DNA of 64,000 nucleotides from an uncultured SAR92 cluster bacterium (GCA_902596775.1 CACJVE010000002.1:1-64000), one strand, 5' to 3'; shown: positions 21,443 to 32,606, counted from the first letter of the stretch. The notes: generated from the sequence alone by a model not told the origin. A program made the numbers and translations.

Positions 21443-22654
21443 TTATCTTCCCGCTGTAGCCAATCCAAACCATAAAGATTGGTCAGCCCCATTCTCCTTC
21501 ATTACTTTCCTTGCCTCCAGAATCAGTTGACCCGCTTTTGTTTGATCATAAAACCATTCTTCGGTAGCCCAGGGACTAATTGGCCCATCCGCAAGCTCGC
21601 ATGCTAATTCTTCATAATAACACCGAATATCATGAACAGTCCCATACATAGATCCTCCCAAAGAATCATTCGGAAATCCAACCTCAGCCCAGTGCTCTCC
21701 ATCTACTATTTTTGCGAATTTCTGCAATGCCTCCGGCACTTGTTCTGCACTGATTTGCATGCCTATTGAAGTTCTATTTCTCTTCGAATACGCACGAGTA
21801 TAAGCGGCATACAAAGCTTCTGCCTCATCTGCGGCCGGATGCAAACTAGGGTTCATTCTGGGTGGCAGGGGACATGATATTTGATTACCCTCCGCCACTG
21901 TGATTTGATCCGGGAATTCTTTTACAACCGGTCCTTTAGGCTCCTCGAGCAAGCTAAATGACCATTTTAAAACCTTATGTTGAAATTCTTTGTCTCCAGG
22001 TTTGCCTAATGAGAGACCCAAGGGAAAAGCAGTGTATAGTGCTCTTGGTACCTTTATCCGTTCTGCAACATCTTTCATTGGAGTAAAAACGATAGTCGCA
22101 AGACCAGCTAATTCGAAAACGTGAGCTAGCGTACACACGGTACGCGGGCATAGAGGTCAGGTACCTGTCAGCAGAACGATATCTACATTCTCTTTAATCA
22201 TTTCTCTTGCGCAACGGGGACCAGAATCCAGTCGAATCTCTGATACTGTTGATGGTTGATTTCCTGCAAAAGAATAATGATTGTCGGCAACAGCGCCGAT
22301 AATGTCATTTTCCGCGAGCTCCTCAATACGATCAATTGGATAGACCACATTTATATCTGCCGCGAAACCACCTCGATCAAAATTGACGCTGTGGTGTCCC
22401 AACTTAAGATCTCGAGCCGAGCGAGGCAGCACTTCATAATGAAAATCACTATCCCCAAGTTCAAATCCTAATTTATTATCCAAATGCAATGCGGCGGTGG
22501 TAACCAAGGCGATTTTAGCTTCATGCAACGGTTTGGGCTTAACAAATGCAGTTTTTTCAAACTCAGGTAAAGGCATACTCGAAGCAAATTTTTGTATCGC
22601 AGTCTCATCTTTACCAAAAACAGACATACAGACTCCAGATGTAAAATAGACCAA
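21443..22654 (-). CDS. Glycine/sarcosine/betaine reductase component B (GrdB)-like protein, probable selenoprotein with in-frame UGA at 22157-22159
   Basis: Track ORFs 22157..22654 and 21443..22138 share one frame, interrupted only by TGA: VDIVLLTGT-[TGA]-PLCPRTVCTLAHVFELAGLATIVFTP. SECIS-like hairpin 11 nt downstream. Confidence 0.8.
22129..22145 (-). promoter_or_regulatory. Putative bacterial SECIS element
   Basis: Minus strand GCGTAC-CGTGT-GTACGC: perfect 6-bp stem, 5-nt loop with G as second loop base; loop begins 18 nt after the UGA. Confidence 0.65.
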
Positions 22655-22775
22655 ACTTGTATAACAAGTGATTTATCAAAATACTCCAAAAAGCAAGACA
22701 TGACAACAGCTATAGATCTTTAACTCATTTTCCAAATACCATGTTGAGTGGCTATAAACAGAGTTGTTTTTTGAT

Positions 22776-22860
22776 TGGTGCCCAAGGCCGGACTTGAACC
22801 GGCACGGCTTTCGCCACTACCCCCTCAAGATAGCGTGTCTACCAATTCCACCACTTGGGC
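22776..22860 (-). tRNA. tRNA-Leu(GAG)
   Basis: GCCCAAGTGGTGGAATTGGTAGACACGCTATCTTGAGGGGGTAGTGGCGAAAGCCGTGCCGGTTCAAGTCCGGCCTTGGGCACCA; long variable arm, encoded CCA. Confidence 0.95.
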
Positions 22861-22867
22861 AATTTAG

Positions 22868-23227
22868 TTATTGAGGTAAATCTGACATGTTTGATTGTTG
22901 GTCAGCTGCCGAATCGTTTGGCAAATCATTACTTGAGTCCAGGATTTCCAGTAGGCTTTCATCACCACCTGGGATGTCAATGGTCTCAACAACCACCTTG
23001 TTTTTTGCATAAACAGCTAGTGTAACGCTAGTCACGAAAAATAAGGTCGCCAACAATGCTGTAACTTTACTAAAAAAGTTCCAACTTCCTCCACTGCCAA
23101 AAACTGTTTGGGATGCTCCAGCTCCAAAAGATGCTCCAGCCTCAGCACCTTTTCCTTGTTGTATAAGTACAAAACCAATAATCAGGATTGCAATGACGAA
23201 ATGTATCACTAATATAATATCTTCCAT
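22868..23227 (-). CDS. secG: Preprotein translocase subunit SecG
   Basis: VIAILIIGFVLIQQGKGAEAGASFGAGASQTVFGSGGSWNFFSKVTALLATLFF. Confidence 0.95.
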   Translation of the reverse strand: MEDIILVIHFVIAILIIGFVLIQQGKGAEAGASFGAGASQTVFGSGGSWNFFSKVTALLATLFFVTSVTLAVYAKNKVVVETIDIPGGDESLLEILDSSNDLPNDSAADQQSNMSDLPQ

Positions 23228-23230
23228 GCC

Positions 23231-23980
23231 CTACTTAATCCTCTGTAATATTTGAGCCAACTTGCTAAACTTTACTCCATCCAAAGACGCACCCCCAATC
23301 AGCCCGCCGTCGACATCTGGCTGCTCAAAGATAGTGGCCCCATTCTCAGAGTTAATACTTCCACCGTAAATAAGGGTCGAATCTGATCCTAATTTACCTA
23401 AACTCCTCCTTATCGCATTTAAGACATTTTGTATGTCATTTGCTGAGGCATTATCGCCAGTTCCTATTGCCCACACCGGCTCATAGGCGATTATAATATT
23501 TTCTTGCAGTTCAGTTCCAATATAATCAAAAACCTGAGAGATTTGATTTTGAATGACCTTAATAGTGTTTCCATCAGCCTTTTCGTCCTTAGTCTCTCCG
23601 ACACACAAAATTGGATATATCTCATGCTCGAGAGCTTGAGAAATTTTCCGCAATATATTTTTATTAGTTTCGCCATATTTCTGCCGTCTCTCTGAGTGCC
23701 CAATGATCGCATAGCGACATCCCATATCTAAAACCATTTCTGCAGAAACCTCACCTGTGTGAGCTCCGCTTGGAAACATACTAATATCTTGAGAGGAAAG
23801 ACTAACATGACTGTTCGATAGTAACTTTCCAACTGCATCCAAATATACATGGGACGGAGCAAGAACAATTTCACAATTCTCGAGCATTGAAGTCCTCGAT
23901 ACAATACTCTCGGTCAATTTTGAAATGCTAGTAAGACAACCATTCATTTTCCAATTGCCTACCAATAGTTTTTTTCTCAA
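23231..23980 (-). CDS. tpiA: Triose-phosphate isomerase
   Basis: RKKLLVGNWKMNG; AIIGHSERRQKYGE; IIAYEPVWAIGTG; IYGGSINSENG. Confidence 0.98.
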   Translation of the reverse strand: MRKKLLVGNWKMNGCLTSISKLTESIVSRTSMLENCEIVLAPSHVYLDAVGKLLSNSHVSLSSQDISMFPSGAHTGEVSAEMVLDMGCRYAIIGHSERRQKYGETNKNILRKISQALEHEIYPILCVGETKDEKADGNTIKVIQNQISQVFDYIGTELQENIIIAYEPVWAIGTGDNASANDIQNVLNAIRRSLGKLGSDSTLIYGGSINSENGATIFEQPDVDGGLIGGASLDGVKFSKLAQILQRIK

Positions 23981-24060
23981 GGTGCGTCCTTACAGAGCGA
24001 AGTTACAAGAGGATTCAATCTCTAACGCCAATTTTTTCAGCAGTCGAGTAATGATTAGTC

Positions 24061-25398
24061 TCATTGATAGCTCTTCAATAACTCGCTTAATTTATCAACC
24101 TCTCCTCGCACAATGTTTTTATCCCGCCCCTCCGCCATTATTCTTATAACTGGTTCAGTGCCTGAGGGTCGCACCAAAATTCTGCCCATCGTTCCTAAAG
24201 CTTTCTCTGAATTTTCAACAGCCGCTTGCATTACTTTAGGATCAAAAACAAAGGATTTTGGAACTTTCACATTTTTCATGACCTGAGGAATTTTTTTAAT
24301 TTCCGAAACAAGTGAAGATAGCTTTTTACCGCTTTTTACAATTGCACTAACAACCTGAAGAGCAGAAATTATTCCATCTCCTGTTGTATTAAGATCTGAA
24401 CAGACAATATGGCCAGAGCTCTCTCCACCGAACTTACATCCCTTCAGCTTCATCATCTCAATCACATGACGATCTCCAACTTTAGACCTATAAAATGGTA
24501 TCCCAAGATCTTGGAATGCAAACTCGATCCCAGCGTTAGTCATAACTGTTCCCACAACTCCATCACACCTGGCATGCAAGTGATAATCCTTCGCTATCAA
24601 ATATAGAAGGTCATCTCCATCAACTACTGAACCATTTTCATCACAGAAAAGCACTCGATCTCCATCTCCGTCAAAAGCTATCCCAAAATCAGCTTTTTCT
24701 TCCTTTACTTTCTCACACACATTCTCCATGCACGTTGAGCCACAAGACTCATTGATGTTGAACCCATTGGGTTCAATTGCAATCGATGTTACGGATGCCC
24801 CAAGCTCCTTGAAAACCTTTGGAGCCGCGTTGTAAGTTGCTCCATTCGCACAGTCCACGACTACTCTGTAGGGAGATAAATTTAGCCCATGAGGAAAAGA
24901 TGCTTTGCAAAATTCCACATACCTTCCAGTTGCATCATTTATTCGAACTGCTTTACCTAATTCGCTTGCATTATTAGTAACTACTGGAGTGTCAATAAGC
25001 TTTTCTATTTCCGCTTCTACTGTATCTGGTAATTTATATCCCTCTGATGAAAAAAACTTAATTCCATTATCTTCAAATGAGTTGTGAGAAGCACTTATAA
25101 CAATTCCGGCTGATGCTCTAAACGCCCGAGTTAAGTAAGCTATGGCAGGAGTCGGCATAGGTCCGAGCATAAAGACGTCAATACCTGCTGCAATCAGGCC
25201 TGCCTCCAGAGAAGATTCAAACATATAGCCTGAAACGCGCGTGTCCTTGCCGATTAAAACTCTCTTTTTTTTCCCTTTAGAGTGTTGTTTAAAAACGGTT
25301 CCTGCTGCCCAACCAATCTTTAGCATAAAGTCAGCTGTTATAGGAAAAACACCTACTGTACCTCGAATACCATCTGTGCCGAAATATTTCTTTACCAT
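24061..25398 (-). CDS. glmM: Phosphoglucosamine mutase
   Basis: KKYFGTDGIRGTVG; GIVISASHNSFEDNGIKFFS; AFDGDGDRVLFCDENG. Confidence 0.98.
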   Translation of the reverse strand: MVKKYFGTDGIRGTVGVFPITADFMLKIGWAAGTVFKQHSKGKKKRVLIGKDTRVSGYMFESSLEAGLIAAGIDVFMLGPMPTPAIAYLTRAFRASAGIVISASHNSFEDNGIKFFSSEGYKLPDTVEAEIEKLIDTPVVTNNASELGKAVRINDATGRYVEFCKASFPHGLNLSPYRVVVDCANGATYNAAPKVFKELGASVTSIAIEPNGFNINESCGSTCMENVCEKVKEEKADFGIAFDGDGDRVLFCDENGSVVDGDDLLYLIAKDYHLHARCDGVVGTVMTNAGIEFAFQDLGIPFYRSKVGDRHVIEMMKLKGCKFGGESSGHIVCSDLNTTGDGIISALQVVSAIVKSGKKLSSLVSEIKKIPQVMKNVKVPKSFVFDPKVMQAAVENSEKALGTMGRILVRPSGTEPVIRIMAEGRDKNIVRGEVDKLSELLKSYQ

Positions 25399-26261
25399 TA
25401 TTCATCCTCATGAGAGTCTACAGCTTTCAAAACCGCGAGCACTTGCTTTGTCTCTAAAACATTGTGTACCCGCAATATCGCCGCGCCATATTGAGCGGCC
25501 AATAATGCAAAAGCAACACTGCCGATTATTCTCTTTTCTGGGCGCTCAACTCCAGTTATATCTCCAACCATAGCCTTTCGTGAAATCCCAACCAAAATTG
25601 GCTGCCCTGTCTCTACGAACCTAGGTAGCGCTCTAAAAAGCTGGAGATTATGATGTAATTTCTTTCCAAATCCAAATCCTGGATCCAAAATTATGTTTTC
25701 TTCTTTAATTGAGGAGGCCACACAAACGCTTTTTCTCTCCATCAAAAATTTAAATATCTCTTCTTCGACCCTTCCATAAACCGGATCTTCTTGCATATCT
25801 CTTGGTTGGTTTTGCATATGCATCAAACAAACCGGAAGTCCCGACTTTGCCGCAGCTTCGACTGCTCCTTCATTTTGCAAGGCTCTTACATCGTTTATTA
25901 AACTAATGGGGTACTTTGACGCTTCGTTAATCACGGTTGGATTACTGGTATCTATGGAAATTGGAATTGCGAACTCCTTTGAAATCAGATTTACAGCAGG
26001 GAGCACACGATCTAATTCTTCTTGAGTAGAAATTGGCTTTGCACCAGGTCTGGTGGACTCACCTCCAATGTCAATAATATCTGCGCCATTTGAGACCATT
26101 GATTGCACCGAACTGCGCAAACTGTCCATATGCAACCGAGAGCTATTAAACAAGATGCCACCATCAGAGAATGAATCTGGGGTTACATTGATAATGCCCA
26201 TTATCAATGGCGATCGCTTCCTCTTTAAGAGGTCATTGGTACAAGGCAGTATAAGCGGCAA
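25398..26261 (-). CDS. folP: Dihydropteroate synthase
   Basis: LIMGIINVTPDSFSDGG; ADIIDIGGESTRPGAKPI; ILDPGFGFGKKLHHN. Confidence 0.97.
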   Translation of the reverse strand: MPLILPCTNDLLKRKRSPLIMGIINVTPDSFSDGGILFNSSRLHMDSLRSSVQSMVSNGADIIDIGGESTRPGAKPISTQEELDRVLPAVNLISKEFAIPISIDTSNPTVINEASKYPISLINDVRALQNEGAVEAAAKSGLPVCLMHMQNQPRDMQEDPVYGRVEEEIFKFLMERKSVCVASSIKEENIILDPGFGFGKKLHHNLQLFRALPRFVETGQPILVGISRKAMVGDITGVERPEKRIIGSVAFALLAAQYGAAILRVHNVLETKQVLAVLKAVDSHEDE

Positions 26262-26316
26262 TTCGGCAAAATCCGATTCTTCGATTGAGAATTAAAATTT
26301 CAATTCAGCGTCTATT

Positions 26317-28227
26317 TTAAATTTCTTCCACGGCTGGCCCAATTTCAGGATCGTTATTAGTCACATTTTTTTTATCTTCTTTACTTGACCCGCCATCCTT
26401 GTCCGTTTTGTCCCAGTCTTTGGGTTTTCTTACAGCCTTACGATTCATCAAGTCATCGACTTGGTCAGCATCAATTGTCTCATACTCAATCAAGGCATCT
26501 TTCATTGAATCTAAAATATCTTTGTTTTCATCTAGTAGCTTCGAGGCTTTCTTGTACGCCTCATCCAAGATTATTCTGACCTCCTGATCGATTTCCCTAG
26601 ATGTGTCCTCTGAATAGTGTGTGTTTCCACCGCCCGGGACTTGCGACTCGTCTTCGCCGTAAAGAACAGGTCCCATTTTTTGATTTAAACCCCACTTGGT
26701 AACCATATTTCTCGCCATTTGAGTCGCCCTTTCAATGTCATTAGAAGCACCAGTCGTAACGTTATCAAAGCCTCCCACTATCTCTTCTGCTATCCTACCA
26801 CCAAATAGACTACATAACTGACTGAATAGCTGAATCCTATTCATACTATATCTGTCCTCTTCTGGTAAATATTGTGTTACGCCTAAAGCTCTCCCTCTCG
26901 GAATAATGGTTACCTTGTGAACGGGATCATGTTGAGGAACTAAGCGTCCGATGATGGCATGCCCAGCCTCGTGATAAGCCGTATTAATTTTTTCCTTCTC
27001 AGACATCACCATTGATTTTCTCTCTGCGCCCATCATAATTTTGTCTCTGGCCTTTTCAAATTCCTCCATTGTCACGAAGCGCCGATTCGCCCGAGCAGAA
27101 AATAAGGCCGCCTCATTAACTAAATTTGCAAGATCAGCTCCAGAAAAACCCGGAGTGCCTCTGGCTAAAACAGATAAGCTTACGCTTTCGTGGAGCGGAA
27201 CCTTCCTCGAATGCACCTTCAATATATGTTCCCTACCCCTGATATCTGGAAGTGATACATAAACCTGACGATCAAACCTACCTGGTCGAAGTAATGCCTT
27301 ATCCAAAACATCAGGTCTATTAGTCGCGGCTATAACTATGACCCCCTCGTTTCCCTCAAAACCATCCATTTCAACTAATAACTGATTAAGTGTTTGCTCT
27401 CTTTCATCATTGCCACCACCGTAGCCACCACCACGATGCCTACCAACCGCGTCGATTTCGTCAATAAATATTATACAAGGCGACTGCTTTTTGGCTTGCT
27501 CGAACATATCCCTTACTCGAGATGCACCTACTCCAACAAACATTTCCACAAAGTCAGATCCAGATATAGAGAAAAAAGGTACTTTTGCCTCACCCGCTAT
27601 GGCTTTGGCCAAAAGGGTCTTTCCCGTGCCTGGTGGCCCCACCATCAGAACTCCCTTCGGAATTCGGCCTCCAAGTCGCTGAAATTTTCCCGGGTCACTC
27701 AGAAACTCAACCAGTTCACTAACGTCCTCTTTTGCCTCATCAACTCCAGCTACGTCCGCGAATGTTGTATTTATTTGGTCTCCAGTTAGAAGTTTAGCCT
27801 TACTCTTTCCAAAACTCATTGGGCCGCCTCTGCCCCCACCTCCACCTTGCATCTGGCGCATAAAGAAGACAAAAATTGCCAAAATCAAAAGGATTGGGAA
27901 TGCTGCGACAAGAAGCTGAGAAAAGAGGCTTGGCTCTTCACGTTCCTTTCCAACTATACGAACATTATGGTTAACCAAATCATCCATTAGTTTTGGATCT
28001 TGAACATTTGGTCTTACAGTTCTAAAGTCAGAGCCATCATTCCTCTCACCGTGTATGATCAAATCGGCAATCGTTACTTCCGAAACTCTATCGTTCCGCA
28101 CTTCGCTTAAAAACGCAGAGTAATCTATGTCATTTTGTTCAGTTTCAGGCGAGAAGCTGTTAAAAACAAACATTAGAATTGCGGCAAGGATAATCCACAC
28201 CACGAAATTTTTCGCTAAATCGCTCAC
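26317..28227 (-). CDS. ftsH: ATP-dependent zinc metalloprotease FtsH
   Basis: [47 protein letters not shown] (HExxH). Confidence 0.98.
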   Translation of the reverse strand: MSDLAKNFVVWIILAAILMFVFNSFSPETEQNDIDYSAFLSEVRNDRVSEVTIADLIIHGERNDGSDFRTVRPNVQDPKLMDDLVNHNVRIVGKEREEPSLFSQLLVAAFPILLILAIFVFFMRQMQGGGGGRGGPMSFGKSKAKLLTGDQINTTFADVAGVDEAKEDVSELVEFLSDPGKFQRLGGRIPKGVLMVGPPGTGKTLLAKAIAGEAKVPFFSISGSDFVEMFVGVGASRVRDMFEQAKKQSPCIIFIDEIDAVGRHRGGGYGGGNDEREQTLNQLLVEMDGFEGNEGVIVIAATNRPDVLDKALLRPGRFDRQVYVSLPDIRGREHILKVHSRKVPLHESVSLSVLARGTPGFSGADLANLVNEAALFSARANRRFVTMEEFEKARDKIMMGAERKSMVMSEKEKINTAYHEAGHAIIGRLVPQHDPVHKVTIIPRGRALGVTQYLPEEDRYSMNRIQLFSQLCSLFGGRIAEEIVGGFDNVTTGASNDIERATQMARNMVTKWGLNQKMGPVLYGEDESQVPGGGNTHYSEDTSREIDQEVRIILDEAYKKASKLLDENKDILDSMKDALIEYETIDADQVDDLMNRKAVRKPKDWDKTDKDGGSSKEDKKNVTNNDPEIGPAVEEI

Positions 28228-28871
28228 TTTAAAACTCCCTCACTTTTAGTTTCTTGTTGACGAAAGTACTCCCCTAACAAATACACTTCTCTTGATTTCT
28301 TCCGAGACGCCTCAGGCTTTATAAGTTTAATCTTTTTAAAAAATTTCCTTATGTCATTTACCGCCGAGTCAAAGCCCGACCCTTGAAACAGTTTAATTAT
28401 AAAATGCCCTCCTTCAGATAATTGGACCAAGCAAAATTCCAACGCCAAATCAACTAACTCGTAATGAGCTGGCAGATCTATTGCACTCACTCCAGTAATG
28501 TTTGGGGCCATATCTGAGATTACAAGTTTAACACTTTTGTTTTCTAATTTTGAATACAAGAGATCTAACACTTGTTTTTCACTAAAGTCCCCTTGTATAA
28601 ACTCAGTTTGCGGGATCGGCGACATTTCAAGAACATCAACTCCTATAACAGATCCTTCGTTACCAACCGCAGCCTTGGCGACTTGAGACCAGCCACCTGG
28701 CGCACATCCTAAATCTACGACCGTATCCCCTCGGCGGATTAAAGGCTTGCTTTCTAATATCTCTAAAAGTTTATAACTAGCTCTCGACCGAAAACCATCT
28801 GACTTCGACTTTCTGACATACAAATCGGAAACATGTCGATCTATCCATTTTCGATTTTTAGATTTCGCCAT
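28224..28871 (-). CDS. rlmE: 23S rRNA (uridine-2'-O)-methyltransferase RlmE
   Basis: [56 protein letters not shown]. Confidence 0.96.
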   Translation of the reverse strand: MAKSKNRKWIDRHVSDLYVRKSKSDGFRSRASYKLLEILESKPLIRRGDTVVDLGCAPGGWSQVAKAAVGNEGSVIGVDVLEMSPIPQTEFIQGDFSEKQVLDLLYSKLENKSVKLVISDMAPNITGVSAIDLPAHYELVDLALEFCLVQLSEGGHFIIKLFQGSGFDSAVNDIRKFFKKIKLIKPEASRKKSREVYLLGEYFRQQETKSEGVLK

Positions 28872-28908
28872 AGGTTTCTTCTAGAAAAAATACACATTAA
28901 CAACTAAT

Positions 28909-29238
28909 ATGAGCAATATTATGAATAACTCAAGCATATCAAAAAAATACCTCCGAGGCTTGGGACACCATCTAAAGCCTATCATACATATTTCGAAAAA
29001 TGGATTAAGCGAAACTATTGAATCTGAGATAGAAGAAGCTCTTGTCCGCCATGAGTTAATCAAAATTAAAATTTCTTCACATTCTAGAATTGAAAAGTCA
29101 AAATTGTGCAAGCAAATATGCGAGAAAAATGAAGCTATGCTAGTTCAATTGGTGGGTAATGTTTTGGTGCTATTTAAATCAGCAAGTAATCCGAATCCAA
29201 ATTTATCCAATCTTCTAAGAAATAAAGCACTTTTTTAA
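28909..29238 (+). CDS. yhbY: YhbY family CRM-domain RNA-binding protein
   Basis: KKYLRGLGHHLKPIIHISKNGLSETIESEIEEALVRHELIKIKI; divergent from rlmE as in E. coli. Confidence 0.92.
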   Translation: MSNIMNNSSISKKYLRGLGHHLKPIIHISKNGLSETIESEIEEALVRHELIKIKISSHSRIEKSKLCKQICEKNEAMLVQLVGNVLVLFKSASNPNPNLSNLLRNKALF

Positions 29239-29256
29239 GATAAGGTTATCATCGCA

Positions 29257-30354
29257 ATGAACTTACCTAAAAACTTAAAAAATTATTTAGCCTTCACTTT
29301 CCAGCCCGCTTTGATAGGAATAACTGTCGCAATTTTAATAATTCTTATCGTTCCTGAAATATCTTTTAACAACAGAAAAGTATCTGTCATCGAGATAGAA
29401 AAACTAGTTAACGACAAAGTTCAAGAAAAATTGTCGGAGCATATGTCATATTCTAATGCAGTAGCAGCCGCTGCTCCAAGTGTTGTAAATATATATAGCC
29501 TTAATGATTCAAATAATAGAACGTTAAAAACATCCCTTGGATCGGGTGTAATAATGCAAACTAACGGTATCATAGTTACCAATTTCCATGTAATTAAAGA
29601 TGCTCTAAAGATCAAAGTTCTATTACATGACGGAAGAGAGAGTCCAGCCGACGTGATCGGATGGGATGAAGAAATAGACTTGGCAATTCTGCAAATCAAT
29701 CTTAATTCCTTGACCGCAATACGCTCGGGAGATCCAAGCAAAGCCAGTGTCGGTGATATTGTATTAGCGATTGGAAATCCTAGAGGAATTGGTCAAGCTG
29801 TCACTCAAGGCATCATTAGTGCGATAGGGATTAATGGCCTCAGACTTAATGTATTAGAGAACTTTATCCAAACGGATGCCGCGATAAATGAAGGTAGTTC
29901 AGGAGGCGCGCTTGTGGATCTCACCGGCAAACTCATAGGAATAAATACGGCCTCGTTAAATGGAAATGGTGCATCAGGAATAGGATTTGCCATACCAGTT
30001 GATGAAGTTGTTAAAGTGACCTCAGATATTATTAAATATGGGAGGGTAATTCGTGGTTGGCTTGGGATTGGTGCTGATCTTGTTACAATTACAAGATCGA
30101 AAAGAACAGAAGTAGGATCTAACCTAGGCTTTATAATTTCCGAAATAATCTCAGATAGCCCCGCTGCAAAGGCAGGTCTTCAAACTGGTGACATCATACT
30201 TTCGATCGATGGTAATCCGATAATAAACCCTGAGCAAAGCATCTCACAGATCATCAATGTTGCTCCTGGACAACCAGTCTTACTTAAAATTTTAAGCGGA
30301 GACAACATTACTCAGTTGACAGTGTACTCGGGTGATCGAGCTTTGAAACGCTGA
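29257..30354 (+). CDS. DegS-like membrane-anchored trypsin-like protease with one PDZ domain
   Basis: One N-terminal TM; GIIVTNFHVIKDA, EIDLAILQIN, FIQTDAAINEGSSGGALVD; single C-terminal PDZ. Confidence 0.9.
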   Translation: MNLPKNLKNYLAFTFQPALIGITVAILIILIVPEISFNNRKVSVIEIEKLVNDKVQEKLSEHMSYSNAVAAAAPSVVNIYSLNDSNNRTLKTSLGSGVIMQTNGIIVTNFHVIKDALKIKVLLHDGRESPADVIGWDEEIDLAILQINLNSLTAIRSGDPSKASVGDIVLAIGNPRGIGQAVTQGIISAIGINGLRLNVLENFIQTDAAINEGSSGGALVDLTGKLIGINTASLNGNGASGIGFAIPVDEVVKVTSDIIKYGRVIRGWLGIGADLVTITRSKRTEVGSNLGFIISEIISDSPAAKAGLQTGDIILSIDGNPIINPEQSISQIINVAPGQPVLLKILSGDNITQLTVYSGDRALKR

Positions 30355-30370
30355 ATAATTCATTCTTAAA

Positions 30371-31627
30371 CTAAATCCTCACAATATCAGCACCCAAAGA
30401 TGCAAGCTTTAAATCAATATTTTCATAACCTCTATCGGTGTGCTCCATGCCAAAAACTGTAGTTTTGCCACTTGCAACCAAACCTGCAATTATTAGAGCT
30501 GCTGATGCCCGCAAGTCAGAGGCCATTACCTCTGCTCCATAAAGATTCTGGATTCCAACAACTCGCGCAATATTATCTTTTACCGAGATGTCGGCACCCA
30601 TTCTTTTTAACTCCTGCACATGCATAAACCTATTTTCAAAGATTGTTTCCTCTAAAAAACAGGTACCTACAGAAATAGTGCTTAATGCCGTGAATAAAGC
30701 TTGCATATCTGTGGGCAACCCCGGATAGGGTGCGGTCTTTATGTCAACGGCCTTTGACTTCTTACCTGACATTTCTATCAGAATTGAATTTCTGTTGCTT
30801 GTAATCCTCGCTCCTGTATCTCTCAATTTTTTCATCACCGCGTACAAGTGCGAAGGATCTGCATTCGCTAGTTTAATTCGACCTCCCGTAGCTGTGACGG
30901 CAGTCATAAAAGTACCCGCCTCGATTCTATCTGGTATAACCCTATGAAATCCGCCTGAGAGGGTCTTAACCCCTTCGATTACGAGCTTGGAGCTACCCAA
31001 ACCTTTTACTTTAGCGCCCCAGCGAATTAAGCATTCTCCCAGATCGACAATTTCAGGTTCTCTCGCGGCATTGTGAATTACCGTTTGCCCACGAGCCAAA
31101 CAAGCCGCCATCATGAGGTTTTCGGTGGCACCGACAGAGACCGAATCATGATATATTTCTGCCCCACGCAATTGACCCACGCATTCAGCACGAATATATC
31201 CATGTTCAATGTTGATGCTCGCACCCATCGCTCGTAGCCCTTCTAAATGCATATCAACAGAACGGTTACCAATTGCACAACCACCAGGGAAAGACACATT
31301 AGCTTGCCCAAACCTTGCCAAAAGTGGACCTAGCACTAAAATTGACGCCCGCATTTTCTTAACAAGGTGGTAAGGTGCTGTATGACTGGTCAGGTTTGCA
31401 GCATTTAGTTCAATAGAGTGATCGTCTGTTCTGCTTACGTTAACACCCATCGCTGCAAGAAGATCAATGAGAGTTTCGACATCTTGCAATTTAGGTACAT
31501 TTGATACTGACACTAATCCTTCAGCTAGCAGAGAAGCTGATAAAATCGGCAGTGCTGCATTTTTGGAACCCGATATACTGACTTCGCCATTTAATTGCTT
31601 TCCTCCATTAATGACCAATTTGCTCAC
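30371..31627 (-). CDS. murA: UDP-N-acetylglucosamine 1-carboxyvinyltransferase
   Basis: MSKLVINGGKQLNGEVSISGSKNAALPILSASLLA; FPGGCAIGNRSVDMHLEGLRAMG. Confidence 0.98.
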   Translation of the reverse strand: MSKLVINGGKQLNGEVSISGSKNAALPILSASLLAEGLVSVSNVPKLQDVETLIDLLAAMGVNVSRTDDHSIELNAANLTSHTAPYHLVKKMRASILVLGPLLARFGQANVSFPGGCAIGNRSVDMHLEGLRAMGASINIEHGYIRAECVGQLRGAEIYHDSVSVGATENLMMAACLARGQTVIHNAAREPEIVDLGECLIRWGAKVKGLGSSKLVIEGVKTLSGGFHRVIPDRIEAGTFMTAVTATGGRIKLANADPSHLYAVMKKLRDTGARITSNRNSILIEMSGKKSKAVDIKTAPYPGLPTDMQALFTALSTISVGTCFLEETIFENRFMHVQELKRMGADISVKDNIARVVGIQNLYGAEVMASDLRASAALIIAGLVASGKTTVFGMEHTDRGYENIDLKLASLGADIVRI

Positions 31628-31658
31628 GAGAACCTCATCATTAGTGCTTTATTTTACG

Positions 31659-31901
31659 TCACAATTGACTATTTTTACGCTCACAAACTGTATTTAAATG
31701 GAAATCCAAAGCATGTATTGCACCACTTGAGATTTGATCTGTAAGACATGAGTACACAAATTGTTGGCGTTTCAATTTGGTAAGATTTTCAAACTTATCA
31801 CTAACTATGGAGACTGTAAAATAGCTATTTTCGCCATCCACCGCAATCAAATCACCTGGAAATGCAGGTTTGAGTATTTTCGCTACCTCGTCTTTATCCA
31901 T
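31659..31901 (-). CDS. ibaG: BolA/IbaG family protein
   Basis: 80 aa next to murA; KLKRQQFVYSCLTDQISSGAIHALDFHLNT resembles the BolA C-terminal helix. Confidence 0.85.
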   Translation of the reverse strand: MDKDEVAKILKPAFPGDLIAVDGENSYFTVSIVSDKFENLTKLKRQQFVYSCLTDQISSGAIHALDFHLNTVCERKNSQL

Positions 31902-31928
31902 AAAATTCCAACTATTACAAGCAGTGAC

Positions 31929-32606
31929 TCATAACCAACTATCGATAACTTTACTCAAGTTTCCTGAATGCCGAGTAATTGAATTTCGAAATTGACTCGC
32001 AAAAGTCTTTGTCAAATCAATGCCATTTAATGAGACATTAACAATTGTCCAGGTTTTATCAGATCTTTTTCTTACCATCATATATTGCAAAGGATATGAA
32101 GAATTTCCATCTTGAATCTCTTGTTTTACAATCACTCTCCCAGTATCAGATAAATTTTGACGATTAAGAATGACAATTTTCTCGTTGCTGTATGCCATTA
32201 GACCTCTCCCATATGACTCGATTAGGCCTCTTCTGAACACATCTAAAAAACTTTTTCTCAACTCTGGATCAACCTTGCCATAACTAGAACCCATGACCCT
32301 TTTCGCTACAAAATTAAACTCCACAAAATCTCCCAGCAAGTTATTTAATGATAAAAAATAATCCTCCTCGTTTTCAGGATAATTGCTCCGATGAAAGTCA
32401 ATAATAATTAAAAGTTGATTTGTCATTTCCTCAACAGTATCAAATGGATTTTGTCTGAAGTTATCGCTTCCTATATTGATGGCTAGGAGTTGAGAGCTAT
32501 TGCCGATGAGCAACACAGAAAGGATAAAAAAATGGATGCCAATCACCCTCTGCTTTAAATACTTATTTTCCATAAAAGATCTCAATATAAACTTTATTAC
32601 TGACAT
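31929..32606 (-). CDS. mlaC: MlaC family phospholipid-binding periplasmic protein
   Basis: Signal-like N-terminus; FVEFNFVAKRVMGSSYGKVDPELRKSFLDVFRRGLIESYGRGLMAY; beside ibaG/murA. Confidence 0.85.
   Translation of the reverse strand: MSVIKFILRSFMENKYLKQRVIGIHFFILSVLLIGNSSQLLAINIGSDNFRQNPFDTVEEMTNQLLIIIDFHRSNYPENEEDYFLSLNNLLGDFVEFNFVAKRVMGSSYGKVDPELRKSFLDVFRRGLIESYGRGLMAYSNEKIVILNRQNLSDTGRVIVKQEIQDGNSSYPLQYMMVRKRSDKTWTIVNVSLNGIDLTKTFASQFRNSITRHSGNLSKVIDSWL

Noticed and set aside
22157-22159. UGA in the GrdB-like gene as a simple pseudogene stop or frameshift
   Set aside because: The frame is identical on both sides, both halves look intact, the codon lies in a Cys-like redox motif, and a SECIS-like hairpin follows. 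A nonsense mutation is still possible but less likely.
22468-22701. 77-aa minus-strand ORF
   Set aside because: Alternative frame of the GrdB-like gene, without recognisable features.
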